From Mesostigma viride (lineage: Eukaryota; Streptophyta; Mesostigmatophyceae; Mesostigmatales; Mesostigmataceae), in assembly GCA_009746045.1 (NCBI GenBank), contig RPFO01000022.1:4181094-4245093 (forward strand): 64,000 bases of DNA, given 5' to 3'. A program made the translations under genes and the position numbers. Position 1 is the stretch's first letter, and each line of letters opens with the position of its first letter. Positions 31,396 to 40,653 of the stretch are shown here, in pieces. The notes under the pieces are model-generated. The model was given only the letters and a program-made list of their open reading frames with translations, was not told the DNA's origin and did not search any database.

Positions 31396-32747
31396 CAGGT
31401 CTTCGAATGCAAGAATATGCAAGAGGCAATCACAAAACCTTTTTGTCTGAGCAAGGGGTTATGAGTGCGCATGCCTTCCTGAATGTGGATGACTTTTGCC
31501 TGCAGACGCACCAAGCCAACTTTCCAAAAATCCACTGTTCAAACACAATGGCTTTTCAAGGCAGGTTAAAGCACTCTGATAACAAGGCTCTAAATATAAG
31601 CAGGCCGAATAAGTAGATCATGTGCCGTGAGTGCCGTTGCTCCCACACCCCACCCAGGTAGCTGAATAGCTAACTGAAGGCATATAAGAGAGTCAGATTC
31701 CGAAACTCTAGCCCCCATCCCACCGCGACCCTCTCTGCCCCATGCAAAAACGAAGGAGAGCTTGCTTGCCAATCGCTTATTTACACATATTTGAACATAG
31801 TTATCCATGGATGGATCTATGATAAACCCATCAGATCCACTACGAGACAGCATGACTCGCATTCCTGGCATCCATGTCATAAAAATGGCGAGACAAAAAC
31901 ATATAAACGGTAACAAATTAAGCATGCGCCGGCAAGGGCGGCATGTGCCATTCATGGGAGGAAAAAAACATGTGTGCATGCCTAGTGAGCAGCGAAGCGT
32001 CCACAGGCAAATGTATGCTGATGTAGAGAGCGTAGGGGATTGCAAGGGTTAGGTGACTGACAGGGGACAAGCCGCGGGGAACAGGCTGTGGGGGGGGAGG
32101 ACGGGACTGGGCGGTGAGGTGGTGACACCATGGGTGGAACTTGCGTACGCATCTGAATTTAACTAGCGTACACATCCATATCTATGGGAAGTGGAGCCCA
32201 GGGCGCTGCATATGCATGATTTGAAAAACCTAATGACATTGGCAAGGATGCACAGCCTTCTTCGCACCACTACCGCAGCCGCCTAGGGTTGCAAGCAAAA
32301 CATCTTAGGACGCAAAAGTGCAAGCATGCTCGGAAAAAAAACGAACATACCGCCAACTTCTTGAACTCCTTTCCTTGCCGCTTCGCCTTATCCGCTGCAA
32401 TCTCCTCTGTCAAGGCAAGGGCGAAGTCGGAGCTGTTTCATAGCAACAGGGTAGCACCGTAAATGCGGCAGGAACTGGTCAGTTTACGGCATTCTGCGTT
32501 ATAGACCTCGACACCAGGCTTGGCAGCTGCTATACGTACCCACCGCAAGCTCCTACTGTCAATTGCAAGGCCAAACTTCAGGAAAGTCACAACAGACGCC
32601 TTCCAGTGTTTTCCGCAAAAAACACCTCACTGGGATGCTAGCATGGCAGTGCACAACAATTAAACAACTAAACCCAGGCGTGTCGAGAGTGAGCTAGAAA
32701 AGCTGATGGTAAAGAAGGAACTGCGTTAATAACGTATCCTACACTCA
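30227..32747. other. no gene recognised
   Basis: Unique sequence with one microsatellite (31215-31395) and a short G run (32090-32100). Open frames of up to 150 codons show no recognisable domain. Confidence 0.45.
31215..31395. repeat. (TG)n(AG)n compound microsatellite
   Basis: About 9 TG units followed by about 80 AG units interrupted by AGTGAATGAGTGAG blocks. Confidence 0.95.
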
Positions 32748-32903
32748 CTAGTAACGGGGCCGGATGGTGAACAAGCGGTCCTGGATGAAGTGCTTATAGA
32801 AACACACGCCCAGGGTAGACATAATCACGCCTTCGAAAACTTCGCTGGGCGCATGGGGAATGCCGGGATCCCCCTTGTAAACATCGACATTCGCGGGATT
32901 CAT
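32748..32903 (-). CDS. small protein of 51 residues with one hydrophobic segment
   Basis: Short frame from ATG (32903, context TCTAAAATGAAT) to TAG. The protein starts MNPANVDVYKGDPGIPHAPS, then has a hydrophobic stretch (VFEGVIMSTLGVCFY) and a basic end (KHFIQDRLFTIRPRY). The layout of short polar N-terminus, one membrane-like helix and basic tail is common in small mitochondrial membrane subunits, but I cannot assign a family. It lies about 920 bp upstream of, and divergent from, the Polo-like kinase gene. Confidence 0.4.
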   Translation of the reverse strand: MNPANVDVYKGDPGIPHAPSEVFEGVIMSTLGVCFYKHFIQDRLFTIRPRY

Positions 32904-33826
32904 TTTAGAAAGATGACGAGGGCAAATCTGCACCGAAATCGTACCCCCTCCCTTTCTAGTTGATGCCCACGATTGTTTGGTTTCCTTGGATAAGCTTATG
33001 GAGCCTGCACCTCGCCATCCTCGGCGTTTACGCACCTTTTTCTACTCGCAGCCCTGTCCGCTGCGCCCCGCAGTCCGCGCTCATTGTCCTCGCAGCGCTG
33101 ATGCGCGCAGTGCAAGGCTGCCAGCAGAAAGGCCCTAGCTTGTCTCATACCTGCTCCGCGGACCTCCGGCCGCAGCCGTGGCAGCGGTTGCGGGTTCGGC
33201 GCGCCGCCTTCGGTCGGTCATTCCGCCTGCGGTCGGTCATTCCGCCCGCGGTCGGTTATGCCGCCGGGCAGCCGCCCAGACTCTTGTTGTTGTTGCTCAG
33301 ACCAGGCCCAGACTCATTTGTTGTTGTTGCCCACGCCGCACATGGCAAGCGGTTCTGACCGGCCTGTTATCTCCTGTAGTTCGAAGAGGGACCGGATAAC
33401 TGGTGGAAACTATGGAAAGATCAAGGAAAGACCGCGCAACCACAATATTTTCCAGCCGCGACGCAAGGCCGAACTCTACAGTAGAGTCTAGATAGTACCG
33501 GTAGATACGCCAGGGATACGCCAAACACGGCCTGTGCCTTTGGTGCCGGTCAGATTCGAGGCGCGGCGCTGTGATATGAGTCACTCAGCCGATTCAAAAT
33601 ATGCCCGTTGAGTCAACATATCCCTCGCCTGGGTACGGGGCCACCTGCCAACCGTTGAAAACAAACGTCGCAAATACGCACCCGTCAACTCAGCCCAAGC
33701 AACAGGCTTTACCTGTCTGAGGCCACGACTGCAGCGCCATAGCTAGGTACGAGTCTAGCATTGCCTGTTACTTTTGTTAGACTAAGCTGTGTTAATCGCA
33801 TTGAGCGTAGAGATATAGCCGCTTCC
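32904..33826. other. intergenic region upstream of the Polo-like kinase
   Basis: GC-rich around 33060-33350 with TCGGTCATTCCGCC tandem words (33210-33260) and TTGTTGTTG. The shared divergent promoter region of the small ORF and the kinase would lie here. No specific promoter motif is asserted. Confidence 0.4.
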
Positions 33827-36625
33827 ATGGCGGCGGCTGTGACAACGAGGCCGAGGGTGCCAGTTGCACCTGCAGTGCCGCTACCAGCGCCCACGGTGAA
33901 GACTCAGCAACAGCAGCAGCAGCAGCAGCAACAACAGCAGCAACAACAAACCCAGCCGCAAATCACATGCCCTGACATCGTGACCGAGGTGTTGCGGGGA
34001 GCCAACGGCGAAAGCTTGAAACGGCGCTACAAGCGCGGGCGTTTCCTGGGCAAGGGAGGATTTGCGCAGTGCTATGCATTAACGGTTTTGGACACCACGG
34101 CCGGTGGCATCACCCGTGGAGGTGATGTCCTGAAAGAGGGAGACACTTACGCCGGCAAGGTGGTAACTAAGCGGTCACTGACGAAGGGGAGGGCGCAGCA
34201 GAAGCTTCTTGCGGAGATTCGCATCCATCGCGCGCTGAAGCACAAACATATCGTCCGATTCGTGCACTACTTCGAGGACGTTGACAATGTGTACATTATT
34301 CTGGAGCTCTGCGATGGGCGGTCGCTGGCGGACCTGATGCGACGAGAGAAGCGGCTCACGTCGGAGCAGGCATCTCGCTACCTGGCGCAGATCCTTGACG
34401 CGGTCCGCTTCTGCCACAGCCGCCACGTGATCCACCGCGACCTCAAGCTGGGCAACCTGTTTCTGAACGCCGAGGGCGACGTCAAGATCGGCGACTTTGG
34501 CCTCGCGTGCCACCTGGAGCATAAGGGTGAGCGCAAGAACACGATCTGTGGGACACCAAACTACATTGCCCCCGAGGTTCTCAGCAGCCGTGACGGCCAC
34601 AGCTTCGAGGTCGACATCTGGTCGACGGGCGTGATCGCGTACACCATGCTGGTCGGGCGGCCCCCATTCGAGACCGCCGACGTCAAGTCCACGTACCGCC
34701 GCATCCGCGCCAACGCCTACTCCTTCCCCGCCAACTGCGCCATCAGCGCCGAGGCCAAGGATCTCATTCGCGTGACCCTGCAGCAGAACCCAGACCAACG
34801 GCCGACGGTGCAGGACCTGCTGGACCACCCGTTCATCCGCATGTACAGCGGCACGCCCAACCTGCTCGCCCGCACGCTGTCCACCGATTCGGTTGAGGAC
34901 GACGCGACGTCATCGCGCCCTCAGGCACGCACGCGGTCCCCGCTCCAGGTCATCTCCAATGTGGGCGCTGACGCCGCCGCGCCCCTCGAGGCCGCCAAGC
35001 CCTCTTTGGCGCCCAAGAAGCCTTCCTCCCTGGGACCTGCCCATGGCCGCGACGCCGCCGGGTCGGCCAACGAGGCCCCCCTGCCGGTCTCCCGCAGGCA
35101 GGCCGTCCCGGAGCCTCGGCCCGTGGACCGGGCGGCCAACGCAGCGGCACCGCGGGGGGTGGGAGGGGAGGCCCCTGCGGCATGGTCGGGAGCGCTTCCC
35201 CCCAACCACCCGGCAGGAGGGTTGCCACGGCCCGTCTCTGCCAGCAGCGCGGATGACCACGCACGGCCGATGGCCTTCCCCTCGCGCCCGCGCCCGCAGA
35301 CGGCCCTCCCCCCTGGTCTTGACGCGGCGGTGCCGACATCTGGCATGCTACGGGCAGAGGGCGGGTTGGCTGGCCCCGTTGCGGGTGGCAGTGGCGCCGC
35401 CGCAGCGCCCGGCCTCCCCTGCGCGGATGTCCGTGTGGACCAGGAGGACCTGTGCGAGCTCACGGCGATGCACGACGAGCTGGAGCAGTCGGTGGCCCAT
35501 CATGCCGTGCAGGTGGCAGACCGCCGGCCAGGGAGCAGCGGGCGGGGGGGCAGGGCCACGGTTACGTCAGCCAGCGGTGGCAGCGCGGCCGCGGCGGCTC
35601 CGAGGCCCCGCGTCGCTTCTGCGGTGGAAGGGGTCCCCCCGCAGGTCCCGAGCGCGGGCGCTAGCAGCAAGGTGGCGGCGGGCGGGAGTGGTGGGCAGTC
35701 TGTGGGGGCAGGTAATGGAGGAGTGGCGAGTGGCAAGGTGGCGGCGGTCCCAGCGGCGGCGGCGGTCGAGCCGGTTGCGGCGGAGGCGGTGTCGGAGTTC
35801 CCCTCGGTCTGGGTGTGCAAGTGGGCGGACTACTCGAACAAGTACGGGTTGGGTTACCAGCTGTCGAACGGGTCGGTGGGCGTGCTGTTCAACGACTACA
35901 GCAAGATAATTCTGGCGCCCGACCGCCGCAGCTACGAGTACATCGTCCAGAAGAAGATCGCACCGCTGATGCCGTATGAGGAGGAGGATGAGCTGATGGG
36001 GGAGGGTGGGAATAATGCGGGCGGAGGTGGGAACAACGCGGCCGGCATGGGCGGCAGCAAGGGCGAGCGCGACGCGGGCGCGGTCATCAACATTGACGAG
36101 CGTGCGACGTACAACTCGGACGATGTTGTCCCCCGCGAGCTGCACAAGAAGCACACGCTGCTGCACAACTTCGACGTCTACCTGCGCGACCATGTCAAGG
36201 TGCCCCTCGGCGTGGGCGCCGACGGGAACGCGGCCATTGCGGCCAGCAACCCCGGTGGACCGACGCCCGGCGCGAGCGGAGGGGCATCCGCGGCGGCGGC
36301 ATTAGGGGCGGTCCCCTCGGGAAATGCCCCCAGTGGCGGCGGGCAGCAGCCGACAGAGCTCGTGTACGTCAAGAAGTGGATCAAGACGCGTCGTGCGATC
36401 ATCTTCCGGCTGAGCAACCGCACGGTCCAGGTGGACTTCAACGACTTCACGGAGATCATTCTCTCGGGCGAGAGCCGCACGGTGAGCTACGTGGACAAGG
36501 AGCTGGTGCGGTCGAGCTACTCACTGTCGCGGCTGCCGGCCAACCCGGGCCTGCTCAAGCGGCTCAAGTATGCTAAGGAGATCTTGTTCCAGCTGATCTC
36601 GCGCAGCGCTCCCGCGCCCGCATGA
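33827..36625 (+). CDS. PLK: Polo-like kinase (single exon, 932 aa)
   Basis: Ser/Thr kinase of the Polo family, controlling mitotic entry, spindle and cytokinesis in eukaryotes that have it. Start ATG 33827 (TTCCATGGCG); the frame is open further upstream without an ATG. Residues 27-41 are a polyglutamine run. The kinase domain starts near 68 with GKGGFAQCY, has a short insertion before the ATP-binding Lys (about 111, YAGKVV), HRDLKLGNLFL (D205), DFG (D223), an activation-loop Thr at 239 (KNTICGTPNY) and APEVL. A long low-complexity Ala/Pro/Gly linker follows. Polo box 1 (about 658-735, VWVCKWADYSNKYGLGYQ) and Polo box 2 (about 843-928, KKWIKTRRAIIFRLSN) are both present. In box 2 the phosphopeptide pincer His and Lys are replaced by Phe874 and Glu876. 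No introns. Codons are GC-rich, unlike the flanks. Confidence 0.95.
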   Translation: MAAAVTTRPRVPVAPAVPLPAPTVKTQQQQQQQQQQQQQQQTQPQITCPDIVTEVLRGANGESLKRRYKRGRFLGKGGFAQCYALTVLDTTAGGITRGGDVLKEGDTYAGKVVTKRSLTKGRAQQKLLAEIRIHRALKHKHIVRFVHYFEDVDNVYIILELCDGRSLADLMRREKRLTSEQASRYLAQILDAVRFCHSRHVIHRDLKLGNLFLNAEGDVKIGDFGLACHLEHKGERKNTICGTPNYIAPEVLSSRDGHSFEVDIWSTGVIAYTMLVGRPPFETADVKSTYRRIRANAYSFPANCAISAEAKDLIRVTLQQNPDQRPTVQDLLDHPFIRMYSGTPNLLARTLSTDSVEDDATSSRPQARTRSPLQVISNVGADAAAPLEAAKPSLAPKKPSSLGPAHGRDAAGSANEAPLPVSRRQAVPEPRPVDRAANAAAPRGVGGEAPAAWSGALPPNHPAGGLPRPVSASSADDHARPMAFPSRPRPQTALPPGLDAAVPTSGMLRAEGGLAGPVAGGSGAAAAPGLPCADVRVDQEDLCELTAMHDELEQSVAHHAVQVADRRPGSSGRGGRATVTSASGGSAAAAAPRPRVASAVEGVPPQVPSAGASSKVAAGGSGGQSVGAGNGGVASGKVAAVPAAAAVEPVAAEAVSEFPSVWVCKWADYSNKYGLGYQLSNGSVGVLFNDYSKIILAPDRRSYEYIVQKKIAPLMPYEEEDELMGEGGNNAGGGGNNAAGMGGSKGERDAGAVINIDERATYNSDDVVPRELHKKHTLLHNFDVYLRDHVKVPLGVGADGNAAIAASNPGGPTPGASGGASAAAALGAVPSGNAPSGGGQQPTELVYVKKWIKTRRAIIFRLSNRTVQVDFNDFTEIILSGESRTVSYVDKELVRSSYSLSRLPANPGLLKRLKYAKEILFQLISRSAPAPA

Positions 36626-36655
36626 CGGGATTGATAGACGCAGTTGCTTCATCAT

Positions 36656-36832
36656 GGGACGGTCAACCGAGGTTGTTTTACCTTGGGACAGTAAACCGTG
36701 GTTGTTTTACCTTGGGACGGTCAACCGAGGTTGTTTTACCTTGGGACGGTCAACCGAGGTTGTTTTACCTTGGGACAGTAAACCGTGGTTGTTTTACCTT
36801 GGGACGGTCAACCGAGGTTGTTTTACCTTGGA
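36656..36832. repeat. 30-bp minisatellite just after the kinase stop
   Basis: Six units of TTGGGACGGTCAACCGAGGT followed by TGTTTTACCT. Some copies read ACAGTAAACCGTGG instead. Begins about 30 bp after the stop codon, so it is probably in the 3' UTR. Confidence 0.9.
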
Positions 36833-36916
36833 ACGGTTATAGCTAGGCGCCCACGCCCGCGTGTGTGGTGCGCCCAGGGTCCTGGGACGTTGGGTTGGTC
36901 GGCAAGATGACCGCGC

Positions 36917-37054
36917 CCGAAGCAATGGGGACTGTACCGAAGCAATGGGGACTGTACCGAAGCAATGGGGACTGTACCGAAGCAATGGGGACTGTACCGA
37001 AGCAATGGGGGCTGTACCGAAGCAATGGGGACTGTACCGAAGCAATGGGGACTG
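36917..37054. repeat. 20-bp minisatellite
   Basis: Seven units of CGAAGCAATGGGGACTGTAC with one G for A change in the fifth unit. Confidence 0.93.
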
Positions 37055-38195
37055 AACCCCATTGCTGTGGTGCACCCTTGCGGGTGACGGCAGCCATGAG
37101 ATAGCGTGGGTGCTGGCGCCCACGTGAGGCAGTCCATGAGGGATCGTGGTGCTCGACACCATGGTGGTCAGGACAAGTGTGCTGGCACAACCTAAGGCGC
37201 CCGATTTTGTGGGATCGAGGGGGGGGGGGGGGGGGGAATGGGGGTACCGCACTGAAAAGCGCTTTGGCTCCACCTGAGCGGCATTTTTGCGAGGAGTGGC
37301 AGCCTTGCGAGGCTCTAGTGCGACAGTTCTGGGTGGGGCTATGGCTCTGGATGGACCTCAGTGGACAGCTCTGCATGGGTAGGATGCCGGGATGATGGTT
37401 GAGGCGCACGCGCCCCCGTGAAGTGCTTGCTCGTGTGGATAGCCAGTGGGCGAGCGTCGGTGGCTTGTGCTTGTGGGGCCCTTGCCGTGGTGCAGCGTCG
37501 CGGTGGCTGCCATGTTCATCCCTGCTCTGTGCCAGCACTATCCCGTGTGATCTTCATTTGGGGTGGCGGCAAACCATGCAGGGTGGCACTGGGTTCTTAT
37601 GGGTGGCTCTGCTGCATTCTAGTTCCCCTGCTGGCTAATCATCGGGAAGGACTGGGCATCGGCTGCAAGAGCACCTTGCCTCCAACAAATGCAGTGTGTA
37701 CAGTTGTGGGGCATATTTCATCTAGGTGGTTGGGACGCGTTGCGCCAAGGGCCTACATTCCATAATCAACAAGCGTGCTATGGCTGTCACTGTCAGGCTG
37801 CCTAGCACCTTTGCATGCGCTGGTCTCGTCACGACCTGTGCGGTCAAGGCTAGTGGGGTCCACCTTTGCAGCCAGGGAAGGATAGCATCACCAAAAGATT
37901 TCCGCGTCCGCTCGAGAAATCTCTTCCGCACCAGGGTTAACAAAAGTTACCCCTGAATAGGGCTATGCATTGTGTTATGTGTAATGGCCCGTGTGCTGGT
38001 GTGGGATGGAATACGACAACAGCTTGTCCAGTTTATATTTCGTGAGCTGGCACGATTGATGTTGTTCAAATAATCAAGCAAGGTTACTCAGCTGCTGCAT
38101 GACTGGAACTGTCCGAATGTTTGATGTGCCCTGAATGTTTTATTTGGCTTCAGCTTAATCTACTTCTTTTGAAATAACAACCAATTAAGTTATAT
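37055..38195. other. no gene recognised
   Basis: Contains a poly-G run near 37219-37237. Open frames here have no recognisable domain. Confidence 0.45.
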
Positions 38196-38245
38196 TTCGT
38201 AGTCACGTGTCTATTAATTAATTAATTAATTAATTAATTCGTAGT
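38196..38245 (+). mobile_element. minimal LINE insertion: half hairpin plus (TTAA)n tail
   Basis: TTCGTAGT flanks both sides (38196-38203 and 38238-38245). Between them lie only CACGTGTCTA, the last half of the LINE 3' hairpin with its spacer, and about seven TTAA-type units. This is what an extremely 5'-truncated target-primed insertion would leave. Confidence 0.7.
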
Positions 38246-38577
38246 AACAAGCCAAGGCTTCTACATCAATGACTGGAGCATGCCACCAACGTGAAAATTC
38301 AATAGCGCTATATAATTACATCATCAATTGTAAAATTTAGAATCAAGCAATGGCCTTGCATTAACAAATATAAGCGTTTGATGTTATTGTTAGAGGTACG
38401 TTGATCATGAGGTGAGCGAGTATGGGCACCGAATTCTCCATCATTATTGCACCCACAGTTGTGCCTGCTGAGAGAGTACTTCTATGCCCCCCCGGCATCC
38501 GGGAGATCGAAGTCTTTATATTCTCCTGGGCTAGCTATCGGGGTTAGCATCCAACCCCCCCGCACACCCGTCATCAT
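38246..38577. other. no gene seen
   Basis: AT-rich unique sequence. No feature supported. Confidence 0.4.
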
Positions 38578-38692
38578 GGGTGAGCCTACAGTCTTCTTGG
38601 ATAGCCCGGATGACGCGGAGTTGCTATCTGTGACAACAGACCTGGGCGAGTGCGTCGCGTCACTTACCTTCGCGGGTGAAGTATCCGCTTAG
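38578..38692 (+). CDS. possible short ORF or terminal exon, unknown
   Basis: From ATG 38578 (TCATCATGGG) a 37-codon frame reads MGEPTVFLDSPDDAELLSVT, then TDLGECVASLTFAGEVSA, and stops at TAG inside a strong hairpin. The residue pattern is protein-like (acidic, few rare residues). The frame is open upstream to about 38447. No family recognised. Confidence 0.25.
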
Positions 38693-38717
38693 AAAAGTAC
38701 CTCGTCGGTACTTTTCT
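38691..38717 (+). terminator. 11-bp stem-loop at the stop codon
   Basis: AGAAAAGTACC-TCGTC-GGTACTTTTCT: perfect 11-bp stem with a 5-nt loop, starting within the TAG of the preceding short frame. It could act as a 3' processing or stability element. A chance palindrome is less likely at this length. Confidence 0.4.
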
Positions 38718-38886
38718 CCGTGGCATGCCTTCAGTGCATGTTCACGCACTTACTTACTTATCTGACTCCCAGGGCTGTGGACTGGATTAGATATGAACTA
38801 GCAAACAAACTCCCTCACACTTGCGCTCGGGAGGCACGGGGTTGGGGAGAAAGGGCAAGTGGGCGCGCTCCTCGATGGCGCTCCTG

Positions 38887-39613
38887 CCTCCCTCCCTCCC
38901 TCCCTCCCTCCCTCCCTCCCTCCCTCCCTCCCTCCCTCCCTCCCTCCCTCCCTCCTCCCCCTCCCTCCTCCCTCCCTCCCTCCCCTCCCTCCCTCCCTCC
39001 CTCCCTCCCTCCCTCCCTCCCTCCTCCCTCCCTCCCTCCCTCCCTCCCTCCTCCCTCCCTCCCTCCCTCCCTCCTCCCTCCCTCCCTCCCTCCCTCCCTC
39101 CCTCCCTCCTCCCTCCTCCCTCCCTCCCTCCCTCCCTCCCTCCCTCCCTCCCTCCCTCCCTCCTCCCTCCCTCCCTCCCTCCCTCCCTCCCTCCCTCCCC
39201 TCCCTCCCTCCCTCCCTCCTCCCCCTCCCTCCTCCCTCCCTCCCTCCCTCCCTCCCTCCCTCCCTCCCTCCTCCTCCCTCCCCCTCCCTCCCTCCCTCCC
39301 TCCCTCCCTCCCTCCCTCCCTCCCTCCCTCCCTCCCTCCCTCCCTCCCTCCCTCCCTCCTCCCTCCCTCCTCCCTCCCTCCCTCCCTCCCTCCTCCCTCC
39401 TCCCTCCCTCCCTCCCTCCTCCCTCCCTCCCTCCCTCCCTCCCTCCCTCCCTCCTCCCTCCCTCCCTCCTCCCTCCTCCCTCCCTCCCTCCCTCCCTCCC
39501 TCCCTCCCTCCTCCTCCCTCCCTCCCTCCTCCCTCCTCCCTCCCTCCCTCCCTCCCTCCCTCCCTCCCTCCCTCCCTCCCTCCCTCCCTCCCTCCCTCCC
39601 TCCCTCCCTCCCC
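38887..39613. repeat. 727-bp CCCT / CCT polypyrimidine tract
   Basis: Almost pure (CCCT)n with occasional CCT and CCCCT units. One strand is all pyrimidine, so triplex (H-DNA) formation is possible. Long Pro/Ser/Leu or Arg/Glu/Gly frames here are repeat artefacts. Confidence 0.97.
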
Positions 39614-40653
39614 GCAGGCGCAGGCGCGTTAAACAAAATTTCTCAGTGCACACTGGCACACAACGTAGTCTTCATGGAATATGTAAGATTGTGCGCAAAC
39701 GCACACATACACACATTTGTAAGCGCGTTCATGTGCCCTGCACGCAGACACAGGCACAGATGTACGCAGATTACAATGTGCATTTGAAGGGCACATGAAA
39801 GGTGCTCAAGCGCGGTCACTGCCACGGATAATCAGTTAAGGGGTCCTAGTGAGCGGGCTCTCGGCAGTTGCTTGAACAGTTATGAAATCCCCCGTGAATA
39901 TCCCCAGGTCCAGTACCGTCGGAGCCAACTTTTCCGCAGCCCGTCGGCACTTCTGCTGCCTAATTTGAAGTTCAAGTCTCCCGTGAAGCCCAAGCTGAAT
40001 CACATCGCCCCGCTTATCAAAAGGTCAACGAGACAACGTCACAAACACAGCGACACTGTCTGAACCTCTAACACTGTCTACCAATAATTGACCGACATAT
40101 GACCCACAATCGACCCGAAGTTCGTTCTTTTCAAGCATTTGTTCTTTGATCTGATCGGCTTTTCCCCGACCAGTTTAACGCAGCACAGTTGAGTTCATGC
40201 AGCAAAAGGATAGGACGGCGTTATGCCGGATTAGGCATTGCGTGCGCGGCATGGCCGTGCGAGTGCTGGGCACGGCCGTGTCAATCAGTCAGTATTCCCA
40301 CGCCGGTGCCGGGCAGAGATGGACACATGGCACTTGGCAGGCCACAGCCGGCTGCGCGGGAAGACACGTGTTTCCTCAGGAACTTCCCATAGATGATCAG
40401 TGCAGATTAGTGCTATGGACGGTGACGCATTTTCATTTCTTTCCAAACGCAAGTCGGCAACATTGAGTCGATTGGCATGGTGGTGCGACCACGATCACCA
40501 CATCACGAGAAATGCTCGGACTTTGAAAATGGGTAATGAATGTATAAAGATAGAACCGCTACCATCTGATGTAACAAAACAAACACATTTGTTTTGGTGG
40601 CCCTCTGGCGGTGTGTAGAGAAAAGTAGGTCAAGGGGGGACGACCTGGCCACC
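39614..40653. other. intergenic region upstream of the dehydratase gene
   Basis: Begins with CA-rich sequence (39640-39760). No gene recognised. The dehydratase promoter should lie near the right end. Confidence 0.4.

Noticed and set aside
34893-35909. 338-codon frame inside the kinase gene
   Set aside because: Out-of-frame shadow over the GC-rich linker of the Polo-like kinase.
38720-39798. Pro/Ser/Leu-rich and Arg/Glu/Gly-rich open frames of 250-350 codons
   Set aside because: Direct products of the CCCT tract.
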